Source of the DNA: Liolophura sinensis
Lineage: Eukaryota > Mollusca > Polyplacophora > Chitonida > Chitonidae
Assembly: GCF_032854445.1 (NCBI RefSeq)
Contig: NW_027018121.1
Coordinates: 1-64,000 of the forward strand
Length of the DNA: 64,000 bases
Reading direction: 5' to 3'
Each line of letters opens with the position of its first letter. Position 1 is the first letter of the stretch. The notes beneath the pieces were generated by a model, which did no database searches, was not told the origin of the DNA, and saw only the letters and a list, made by a program, of their open reading frames with translations. Positions 38,300 to 48,309 of this stretch are shown piece by piece. The position numbers and the translations under genes were made by a program.

Positions 38300-39600
38300 A
38301 AAGTGGACAAACTGTTCCAGTGCTGCTGGTAAGAGGCTAAACCGACGTATTTTGTGACGAGAAATCGAATGGTGCAAACCGCGTTGCTCTCCGACCAATA
38401 CTATTGGCTGTAGCGACAGATCAATGATCATTGATGTCATAATCACGTGCGTAGCAACGGCTCTTACTCCATGGAAACCAGGGTAAATTTGCAATTTTTC
38501 AACAGCTGCCGATGCCTGGCTCAATTCCGCATCTTTTGGCACCTTACTGAAGTGGGTCAGTGTTCAGTTGTACCTTTTTACAGCAGACTGTATCAAGTAC
38601 CTTGTGTTTTTTATGTACAAATGGTCTGGTTTTTCTACACGTAGATAAAGACATTGAGATTGTCTTGGAATTAGAAGTAAGACAATTGCTGGGTGATGGG
38701 CTTAGCTGATAGATTTGACGTCTTCTGGGCTACCCGAAGGGCACATAACTTATAGTCAAAAGTTGAATATAGTAATGACCAGTCGCGATTGTACAGAGTA
38801 CAGTGTAGCCGATTTCAATTAAAAAAAAGACCAGGTAAAAGTGCAAAAGTGGAAAAACTGTTTCCAGTGCTGCTGGTAAGAGGCTAATCCGACGTATTTT
38901 GTGACGAGAAATCGAATGGTGCAAACCGCGTTGCTCTCTTACCAATACTTTTGGCTGTAGTGACAATTGAATGAAAATTTATGTCATAATCACGTGCCGA
39001 GCAACGGCTCTTACTCCATGGAAACAAGGGAAATTTGCAATTTTTCAACAGCTGCCGATGCCTGGCTCAATTCCGCATCTTTTGGCACCTTACTGAAGTG
39101 GGTCAGTGTTCAGTTGTACTTTTTACAGCAGACTGTATCAAGTACCTTGTGGTTTTCACGTACAAATGGTGTGGTTTTTCTACCGTAGATAAAGGACATT
39201 GAGATTGTCTTGCACTTAGAAGTAAGGCAATTGCTGGGTGAGTTAAATGGGCTTGGCCCAAAGATTTGACGTCTTCTGGGCTACCGAAGGGGCACATAAC
39301 TTATAGTCAAAAGTTGAATATAGCAATGACCAGTCGCGATTGTACAGAGTGCAGTGTAGCCGGTTTCAATTAACCAAAAAGACCAGGCAAAAATGCAAAA
39401 GTGTAAAAACTGTTCCAGTGCTGCTGGTAAGAGGCTACTCCGACGTATTTTGTGACGAGAAATCGAATGGTGCAAACCGCGTTGCTCTCCGACCAATACT
39501 TTTGCCTGTAGTGACAATTGAATGATCATTTATGTCATAATCACGTGCCCAGCAACGGCTCTTACTCCATGGAAACCAGGGATATTTGCAATTTTTTAAC
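38300..39600. repeat. Outer-family insert inside the ring HOR
   Basis: The unit at 37873 starts as ring type 6, but its last third has gtggacaaactg and enters the 16-bp palindrome at 38420, which is how type e leads into type a in the outer HOR. The unit at 38420 has ttttttatgtac, agtaagac and agctgatag, as in type a, but a type-e/1-like middle. The unit at 38967 has gtggttttc and a TTTGACG loop, like type b. The unit at 39518 returns to ring type 8. Boundaries are approximate (left about 38165-38306, right about 39500-39600). Confidence 0.75.
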
Positions 39601-41169
39601 AGCTGCCGATGCCTGGCTCAATTCCGCATCTTTTGGCACCTTATTCATGTGGGTCTGTGGTCAGTTGTACTTTTTACAGCAGACTGTATCAAGGTACCTT
39701 GTGTTTTTCACGTACAAATGGTGTGGTTTTTCTACACGTAGATAAAGACATGAGATTGTCTTGCACTTAGAAGTAAGGGCAATTGCTGGGTGAGTTAAAT
39801 GGGCTTAGCCCAAAGATTTCAGCTCTTCTGGGCTACCGAAGGGCACATAACTTATAGTCAAAAGTTGAATATAGTAATGACCAGTCGCGATTGTACAGAG
39901 TACAGTGTAGCCGATTTCAATTAACAAAAAGACCAGGCAAAAATGCAAAAGTGGAAAAACTGTTCCAGTGCTACTAGTAAGAGCCTAATCCGACGTATTT
40001 TGTGACGAGAAATCGAATGGTGCAATCCGCGTTGCTCTCCCGACCAATACTTTTGGCTGTAGCGACAATTGAATGATCATTTATGTTCATAATCACGTGC
40101 GTAGCAACGGCTCTTACTCCATGGAAACCAGGGATATTTGCAATTTTTCAACAGGTGCCGATGCCTGGCTCAATTCCGCATCTTTTGGCACCTTACTGAA
40201 GTGGGTTAGTGTTCAGTTGTACTTTTTACAGCAGACTGTATCAAGTACCTTGTGTTTTTCACGTACAAATGGTGTGGTTTTTTCTACACGTAGATAAAGA
40301 CATTGAGATTGTCTTGCACTTAGAAGTAAGGCAATTGCTGGGTGAGTTAAATGGGCTTAGCCCAAAGATTTGACGTCTTCTGGGCTACCGAAGGGCACAT
40401 AACTTATAGTCAAAAGTTGAATATAGTAATGACCAGTCACGATTGTACAGAGTACAGTGTAGCCGATTTCAATTAACAAAAAGACCAGGCAAAAATGCAA
40501 AAGTGGAAAAACTTTTCCAGTGCTGCTGGTAAGAGGCTAATCCGACGTATTTTGTGACGACAAATCGAATGGTGCAAACCGCGTTGCTCTCCGACCAATA
40601 CTTTTGCCTGCTAAGTGACAATTGAATGATCATTTATGTCATAATCACGTGCCCAGCAACGGCTCTTACTCCATGGAAACCAGGGATATTTGCTATTTTT
40701 CAACAGCTGCCGATGCCTGGCTCAATTCCGCATCTTTTGGCACCTTATTCATGTGGGTCTGTGGTCAGTTGTACTTTTTACAGCAGACTGTATCAAGTAC
40801 CTTGTGTTTTTCACGTACAAATGGTGTGGTTTTTCTACACGTAGATAAAGACATTGAGATTGTCTTGCACTTAGAAGTAAGGCAATTGCTGGGTGAGTTA
40901 AATGGGCTTAGCCCAAAGATTTCAGGTCTTCTGGGCTACCGAAGGGCACATACTTATAGTCAAAAGTTGAATATAGTAATGACCATTCGCGATTGTACAG
41001 AGTACAGTGTAGCCGATTTCAATTAACAAAAAGACCAGGCAAAAATGCAAAAGTGGAAAAACTGTTCCAGTGCTACTAGTAAGAGCCTAATCCGACGTAT
41101 TTTGTGACGAGAAATCGAATGGTGCAATCCGCGTTGCTCTCCGACCAATACTTTTGGCTGTAGCTACAA

Positions 41170-41718
41170 TTGAATGATCATTTATGTCAAATTACGTGCG
41201 TAGCAACGGGTCTTACTCCATGGAAACCAGGGAAATTTGCAATTTTTCAACAGCTGCCGATGCCTGTCTCAATTCCGCATCTTTTGGCACCTTACTGAAG
41301 TGGGTTAGTGTTCAGTTGTACTTTTTACAGCAGACTGTATCAAGTACCTTGTGTTTTTCACGTACAAATGGTGTGGTTTTTCTACACGTAGATAAAGACA
41401 TTGAGATTGTCTTGCACTTAGAAGTAAGGCAATTGCTGGGTGAGTTAAATGGGCTTAGCCCAAAGATTTGACGTCTTCTGGGCTACCGAAGGGCACATAA
41501 CTTATAGTCAAAAGTTGAATATAGTAATGACCAGTCGCGATTGTACAGAGTGCAGTGTAGCCGATTTCAATTAACAAGAAAGACCAGGCAAAAATGCAAA
41601 AGTGGAAAAACTGTTCCAGTGCTGCTGGTAAGAGGCTAATCCGACGTATTTTGTGACGACAAATCGAATGGTGCAAACCGCGTTGCTCTCCGACCAATAC
41701 TTTTGCCTGTAGCGACAA
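41170..41718. repeat. Ring type 7 monomer
   Basis: Markers: entry through tagctacaat instead of tagcgacaat, loss of CACGTG through a gtcaaattacg/gtcaaaattacg variant, gatgcctgtctc, a TTTGACG loop, and a back half with a g in the A tract (attaacagaaag in cleaner copies, aacaagaaag here). Other copies begin at 33470 and 43358. The same back half is found in the units at 8170, 16452 and 24138. Confidence 0.86.
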
Positions 41719-42817
41719 TTGAATGATCATTTATGTCATAATCACGTGCCCAGCACCGGCTCCTTACTCCATGGAAACCAGGGATATTTGCAATTTTTTA
41801 ACAGCTGCCGATGCCTGGCTCAATTCCGCATCTTTTGGCACCTTATTCATGTGGGTCTGTGGTCAGTTGTACTTTTTACAGCAGACTGTATCAAGTACCT
41901 TGTGTTTTTCACGTACAAATGGTGTGGTTTTTCTACACCGTAGATAAAAGACATTGAGATTGTCTTGCACTTAGAAGTAGGCAATTGCTGGGTGAGTAAA
42001 TGGGCTTAGCCCAAAGATTTCAGGTCTTCTGGGCTACCGAAGGGCACATAACTTATAGTCAAAGTTGAATATAGTAATGACCAGTCGCGATTGTACAGAG
42101 TACAGTGTAGCCGATTTCAATTAACAAAAAGACCAGGCAAAAATGCAAAAGTGGAAAAACTGTTCCAGTGCTGCTGGTAAGAGGCTAATCCGACGTATTT
42201 TGTGACGACAAATCGAATGGTGCAAACCGCGTTGCCTCTCCGACCAATACTTTTGCCTGTAGCGACAATTGAATGATCATTTATGTCATAATCACGTGCC
42301 CAGCAACGGCTCTTACTCATGGGAAACCAGGGATATTGCAATTTTTCAACATCTGCCGATGCCTGGCTCAATTCCGCATCTTTTGGCACCTTATTCATGT
42401 GGGTCTGTGGTCAGTTGTACTTTTTACAGCAGACTGTATCAAGTACCTTGTGTTTTTCACGTACAAATGGTGTGGTTTTCCTACACGTAGATAAAGACAT
42501 TGAGATTGTCTTGCACTTAGAAGTAAGGCAATTGCTGGGTGAGTTAAATGGGCTTAGCCCAAAGATTTCCAGGTCTTCTGGGCTACCGAAGGGCACATAA
42601 CTTATAGTCAAAAGTTGAATATAGTAATGACAGTCGCGATTGTACAGAGTACAGTGTAGGCCGATTTCAATTAACAAAAAGACCAGGCAAAATGCAAAAG
42701 TGGAAAAACTGTTCCAGTGCTACTAGTAAGAGGCCTAATCCGACGTATTTTGTGACGAGAAATCGAATGGTGCAATCCGCGTTGCTCTCCGACCAATACT
42801 TTTGGCTGTAGCGACAA

Positions 42818-43357
42818 TTGAATGATCATCGTGCCCAGCAACGGCTCTTACTCCATGGAAACCAGGGAAATTTGCAATTTTTCAACAGCTTGCCGATGCC
42901 TGTCTCAATTCCGCATCTTTTGGCACCTTACTGAAGTGGGTTAGTGTTCAGTTGTACTTTTTACAGCAGACTGTATCAAGTACCTTGTGTTTTTCACGTA
43001 CGAATGGTGTGGTTTTTCTACCACGTAGATAAAGACATTGAGATTGTCTTGCACTTAGAAGTAAGGCAATTGCTGGGTGAGTTAAATGGGCTTAGCCCAA
43101 AGATTTCAGGTCTTCTGGGCTACCGAAGGGCACATAACTTATAGTCAAAAGTTGAATATAGTAATGACCAGTCGCAATTGTACAGAGTACAGTGTAGCCG
43201 ATTTCAATTAACAAAAAAGACCAGGCAAAAATGCAAAAGTGGAAAAAACTGTTCCAGTGCTACTAGTAAGAGCCTAATCCGACGTATTTTGTGACGAGAA
43301 ATCGAATGGTGCAATCCGCGTTGCTCTCCGACCAATACTTTTGGGCTGTAGCTACAA
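42818..43357. repeat. Monomer with a 14-bp deletion
   Basis: At 42829/42830 gatcat is joined directly to cgtgccc. The usual ttatgtcataatca is absent, so ATCACGTG is destroyed while the palindrome before it stays. The unit is 540 bp, the shortest apart from the truncated one. It also has ctaccacgtag, shared with 4876, and cgtacgaatgg, shared with 45016. Confidence 0.88.
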
Positions 43358-45015
43358 TTGAATGATCATTTATGTCAAAAATTACGTGGCGTAGCAACGG
43401 GTCTTACTCCATGGAAACCAGGGAAATTTGCAATTTTTCAACAGCTGCCGATGCCTGTCTCAATTCCGCATCTTTTGGCACCTTACTGAAGTGGGTTAGT
43501 GTTCAGTTGTACTTTTTACAGCAGACTGTATCAAGTACCTTGTGTTTTTCACGTACAAATGGTGTGGTTTTTCTACACGTAGATAAAGACATTGAGATTG
43601 TCTTGCACTTAGAAGTAAGGCAATTGCTGGGTGAGTTAAATGGGCTTAGCCCAAAAGATTTGACGTCTTCTGGGCTACCGAAGGGCACATAACTTATAGT
43701 CAAAAGTTGAATATAGTAATGACCAGTCGCGATTGTACAGAGTGCAGTGTAGCCGATTTTCATTAACAGAAAGACCAGGCAAAAATGCAAAAAGTGGAAA
43801 AACTGTTCCAGTGCTGCTGGTAAGAGGCTAATCCGACGTATTTTGTGACGACAAATCGAATGGTGCAAACCGCGTTGCTCTCTCCGACCAATACTTTTGC
43901 CTGTAGCGACAATTGAATGATCATTTATGTCATAATCACGTGCCCAGCAACGGCTCCTTACTCCATGGAAACCAGGGATATTTGCAATTTTTTAACAGCT
44001 GCCGATGCCCTGGCTCAATTCCGCATCTTTTGGCACCTTATTCATGTGGGTCTGTGGTCAGTTGTACTTTTTACAGCAGACTGTATCAAGTACCTTGTGT
44101 TTTTTCACGTACAAATGGTGTGGTTTTTCTACACGTAGATAAAGACATTGAGATTGTCTTGCACTTAGAAGTAAGGCAATTGCTGGGTGAGTTAAATGGG
44201 CTTAGCCCAAAGATTTCAGGTCTCTTGGGCTACCGAAGGGCACATAAACTTATAGTCAAAAGTTGAATATAGTAATGACCAGTCGCGATTGTACAGAGTA
44301 CAGTGTAGCCGATTTCAATTAACAAAAAGACCAGGCAAAAATGCAAAAGTGGAAAAACTGTTGCAGTGCTGCTGGTAAGAGCCTAATCCGACGTATTTTG
44401 TGACGACAAATCGAATGGTGCAAACCGCGTTGCTCTCCGACCAATACTTTTGGCTGTAGCGACAATTGAATGATCATTTATGTCATAATCACGTGCCCAG
44501 CAACGGCTCTTACTCCATGGAAACCAGGGATATTTGCAATTTTTCAACATTCTGCCGATGCCTGGCTCAATTCCGCATCTTTTGGCACCTTATTCATGTG
44601 GGTCTGTGGTCAGTTGTACTTTTTACAGCAGACTGTATCAAGTACCTTGTGTTTTTCACGTACAAATGGTCTGGTTTTCCTACACGTAGATAAAGACATT
44701 GAGATTGTCTTGCACTTAGAAGTAAGGCAATTGCTGGGTGAGTTAAATGGGCTTAGCCCAAAGATTTCAGGTCTTCTGGGCTACCGAAGGGCACATAACT
44801 TATAGTCAAAAGTTGAATATAGTAATGACCAGTCGCGATTGTACAGAGTACAGTGTAGCCGATTTCAATTAACAAAAAGACCAGGCAAAAATGCAAAAGT
44901 GGAAAAACTGTTCCAGTGCTACTAGTAAGAGCCTAATCCGACGTATTTTGTGACGAGAAATCGAATGGTGCAATCCGCGTTGCTCTCCGACCAATACTAT
45001 TGGCTGTAGCGACAA

Positions 45016-45564
45016 TTGAATGATCATTTATGTCATAATTACGTGCGTAGCAACGGGTCTTACTCCATGGAAACCAGGGAAATTTGCAATTTTTCAACAG
45101 CTGCCGATGCCTGTCTCAATTCCGCATCTTTTGGCACCTTACTGAAGTGGGTTAGTGTTCAGTTGTACTTTTTACAGCAGACTGTATCAAGTACCTTGTG
45201 TTTTTCACGTACGAATGGTGTGGTTTTTCTACACGTAGATAAAGACATTGAGATTGTCTTGCACTTAGAAGTAAGGCAATTGCTGGGTGAGTTAAATGGG
45301 CTTAGCCCAAAGATTTCAGGTCTTCTGGGCTACCGAAGGGCACATAACTTATAGTCAAAAGTTGAATATAGTAATGACCAGTCGCGATTGTACAGAGTAC
45401 AGTGTAGCCGATTTCAATTAACAAAAAGACCAGGCAAAAATGCAAAAGTGGAAAAACTGTTCCAGTGCTACTAGTAAGAGCCTAATCCGACGTATTTTGT
45501 GACGAGAAATCGAATGGTGCAATCCGCGTTGCTCTCCGACCAACACTTTTGGCTGTAGTGACAA
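45016..45564. repeat. Ring type 10 monomer (reference copy)
   Basis: Markers: cataattacgtgcg (CACGTG lost), gggtct, gatgcctgtctc, and a TTTCAGG loop. Other copies begin at 18101 and 27434, each after a type 9 and before a type 1. The unit at 42818 has cgtacgaatgg like this one but a different start. Type 10 is skipped between 34570 and 35121. Confidence 0.85.
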
Positions 45565-46113
45565 TTGAATGATCATTTATGTCATAATCACGTGCGTAGC
45601 AACGTCTCTTACTCCATGGAAACCAGGGAAATTTGCAATTTTTCAACAGCTGCCGATGCCTGGCTCAATTCCGCATCTTTTGGCACCTTACTGAAGTGGG
45701 TTAGTGTTCAGTTGTACTTTTTACAGCAGACTGTATCAAGTACCTTGTGTTTTTCACGTACAAATGGTGTGGTTTTTCTACACGTAGATAAAGACATTGA
45801 GATTGTCTTGCACTTAGAAGTAAGGCAATTGCTGGGTGAGTTAAATGGGCTTAGCCCAAAGATTTGACGTCTTCTGGGCTACCGAAGGGCACATAACTTA
45901 TAGTCAAAAGTTGAATATAGTAATGACCAGTCGCGATTGTACAGAGTACAGTGTAGCCGATTTCAATTAACAAAAAGACCAGGCAAAAATGCAAAAGTGG
46001 AAAAACTGTTCCAGTGCTGCTGGTAAGAGGCTAATCCGACGTATTTTGTGACGACAAATCGAATGGTGCAAACCGCGTTGCTCTCCGACCAATACTTTTG
46101 CCTGTAGTGACAA
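45565..46113. repeat. Ring type 1 monomer (reference copy)
   Basis: Markers: cgtagcaacgtctct near the start, ttactgaagtgggttag, and the hairpin loop in its TTTGACG state. The preceding unit ends with ccaacactttt instead of ccaatactttt. Other copies with this entry marker begin at 4326, 18649, 30179 and 35121. Type 1 fronts without it occur at 8170, 10377, 14788, 15342, 16452, 20842 and 27983. Confidence 0.88.
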
Positions 46114-46662
46114 TTGAATGATCATTTATGTCATAATCACGTGCCCAGCAACGGCTCTTACTCCATGGAAACCAGGGAAATTTGCAATTTTTCAACAGCT
46201 GCCGATGCCTGGCTCAATTCCGCATCTTTTGGCACCTTGTTCATGTGGGTCTGTGGTCAGTTGTACTTTTTACAGCAGACTGTATCAAGTACCTTGTGTT
46301 TTTCACGTACAAATGGTGTGGTTTTTCTACACGTAGATAAAGACATTGAGATTGTCTTGCACTTAGAAGTAAGGCAATTGCTGGGTGAGATAAATGGGCT
46401 TAGCCCAAAGATTTCAGGTCTTCTGGGCTACCGAAGGGCACATAACTTATAGTCAAAAGTTGAATATAGTAATGACCAGTCGCGATTGTACAGAGTGCAG
46501 TGTAGCCGATTTCAATTAACAAAAAGACCAGGCAAAAATGCAAAAGTGGAAAAACTGTTCCAGTGCTGCTGGTAAGAGGCTAATCCGACGTATTTTGTGA
46601 CGACAAATCGAATGGTGTAAACCGCGTTGCTCTCCGACCAATACTTTTGCCTGTAGTGACAA
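46114..46662. repeat. Ring type 2 monomer (reference copy)
   Basis: Marker: ccttgttcatgtgggtctg in place of ccttactgaag, with a TTTCAGG loop. Other copies begin at 19198, 21942, 28532, 30728 and 35671. Units at 4876 and 61485 share the ttgttcatg marker but have gatatt and belong to the outer flank. Confidence 0.87.
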
Positions 46663-47211
46663 TTGAATGATCATTGATGTCATAATCACGTGCCCAGCAA
46701 CGGCTCTTACTCCATGGAAACCAGGGAAATTTGCAATTTTTCAACAGCTGCCGATGCCTGGCTCAATTCCGCATCTTTTGGCACCTTATTCATGTGGGTA
46801 TGTGGTCAGTTGTACTTTTTACAGCAGACTGTATCAAGTACCTTGTGTTTTTCACGTACAAATGGTGTGGTTTTTCTACACGTAGATAAAGACATTGAGA
46901 TTGTCTTGGACTTAGAAGTAAGACAATTGCTGGGTGAGTTAAATGGGCTTGGCCCAAAGATTTCAGGTCTTCTGGGCTACCGAAGGGCACATAACTTATA
47001 GTCAAAAGTTGAATATAGTAATGACCAGTCGCGATTGTACAGAGTACAGTGTAGCCGATTTCAATTAACAAAAAGACCAGGCAAAAATGCAAAAGTGGAA
47101 AAACTGTTCCAGTGCTACTAGTAAGAGCCTAATCCGACGTATTTTGTGACGAGAAATCGAATGGTGCAATCCGCGTTGCTCTCCGACCAATACTTTTGGC
47201 TGTAGCGACAA
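46663..47211. repeat. Ring type 3 monomer (reference copy)
   Basis: Markers: gatcattgatgtcat at the start, gtgggtatgtggtc, ggacttagaagtaagac, and gggcttggccc. Other copies begin at 29081, 31277 and 36222. Three of the four are almost identical over 549 bp, so this type is well homogenised. Confidence 0.88.
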
Positions 47212-47760
47212 TTGAATGATCATTTATGTCATAATCACGTGCGTAGCAACGGGTCTTACTCCATGGAAACCAGGGAAATTTGCAATTTTTCAACAGCTGC
47301 CGATGCCTGTCTCAATTCCGCATCTTTTGGCACCTTACTGAAGTGGGTTAGTGTTCAGTTGTACTTTTTACAGCAGACTGTATCAAGTACCTTGTGTTTT
47401 TCACGTACAAATGGTGTGGTTTTTCTACACGTAGATAAAGACATTGAGATTGTCTTGCACTTAGAAGTAAGGCAATTGCTGGGTGAGTTAAAAGGGCTTA
47501 GCCCAAAGATTTCAGCTCTTCTGGGCTACCGAAGGGCACATAACTTATAGTCAAAAGTTGAATATAGTAATGACCAGTCGCGATTGTACAGAGTACAGTG
47601 TAGCCGATTTCAATTAACAAAAAGACCAGGCAAAAATGCAAAAGTGGAAAAACTGTTCCAGTGCTACTAGTAAGAGCCTAATCCGACGTATTTTGTGACG
47701 AGAAATCGAATGGTGCAATCCGCGTTGCTCTCCGACCAATACTTTTGGCTGTAGTGACAA
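47212..47760. repeat. Ring type 4 monomer (reference copy)
   Basis: Markers: gcgtagcaacgggtct, gatgcctgtctc, and a hairpin loop reading TTTCAGC (ttcagctctt). The loop variant is shared by the units at 31825 and 36772 and by the back half of the unit at 39518. Confidence 0.87.
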
Positions 47761-48309
47761 TTGAATGATCATTTATGTCATAATCACGTGCGTAGCAACG
47801 GCTCTTACTCCATGGAAACCAGGGAAATTTGCAATTTTTCAACAGGTGCCGATGCCTGGCTCAATTCCACATCTTTTGGCACCTTACTGAAGTGGGTTAG
47901 TGTTCAGTTGTACTTTTTACAGCAGACTGTATCAAGTACCTTGTGTTTTTCACGTACAAATGGTGTGGTTTTTCTACACGTAGATAAAGACATTGAGATT
48001 GTCTTGCACTTAGAAGTAAGGCAATTGCTGGGTGAGTTAAATGGGCTTAGCCCAAAGATTTGACGTCTTCTGGGCTACCGAAGGGCACATAACTTATAGT
48101 CAAAAGTTGAATATAGTAATGACCAGTCGCGATTGTACAGAGTACAGTGTAGCCGATTTCAATTAACAAAAAGACCAGGCAAAAATGCAAAAGTGGAAAA
48201 ACTTTTCCAGTGCTGCTGGTAAGAGGCTAATCCGACGTATTTTGTGACGACAAATCGAATGGTGCAAACCGCGTTGCTCTCCGACCAATACTTTTGCCTG
48301 TAGTGACAA
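47761..48309. repeat. Ring type 5 monomer (reference copy)
   Basis: Markers: caacaggtgcc (all other types have caacagctgcc, so the PvuII site is lost), a TTTGACG loop, and aaaaacttttccag near the end, which makes an inverted repeat GGAAAA-ac-TTTTCC. Full copies begin at 32374, 37323 and 40069. Units at 19746 and 23589 share the front but not the end marker. Confidence 0.87.

Larger units (their letters stand above)
35121..45564. repeat. Rearranged interior ring copies
   Basis: Units and inferred types: 35121 (1), 35671 (2), 36222 (3), 36772 (4), 37323 (5), 37873 (6 front, outer-type back), 38420 and 38967 (outer family), 39518 (8 front, 4 back), 40069 (5), 40622 (6), 41170 (7), 41719 (8), 42269 (9), 42818 (10-like), 43358 (7), 43913 (8), 44466 (9), 45016 (10). 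The ring order is therefore interrupted once by an outer-family insert and twice replays a sub-run (5-6-7-8-9 and 7-8-9-10). Unit lengths range from 540 to 555 bp and most differences are private indels. Confidence 0.85.
45565..48309. repeat. Interior ring HOR, types 1-5, perfectly spaced
   Basis: Units at 45565, 46114, 46663, 47212 and 47761 are ring types 1 to 5 and are each exactly 549 bp. They match 30179-32921 and 35121-37872 marker for marker, without the private indels seen in those copies. After type 5 the order leaves the ring: the unit at 48310 is of the gcatccttt / attaagatt kind. Confidence 0.9.

Noticed and set aside
38641-38720. 6-bp loss in gggtgatggg (expected gggtgagttgaatggg)
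   Set aside because: It is a single private event in the noisy region with no sign of amplification; recorded only.
39690-39702. Palindrome caaggtaccttg
   Set aside because: It is created by one private inserted g in a noisy unit; all other units read caagtaccttg.
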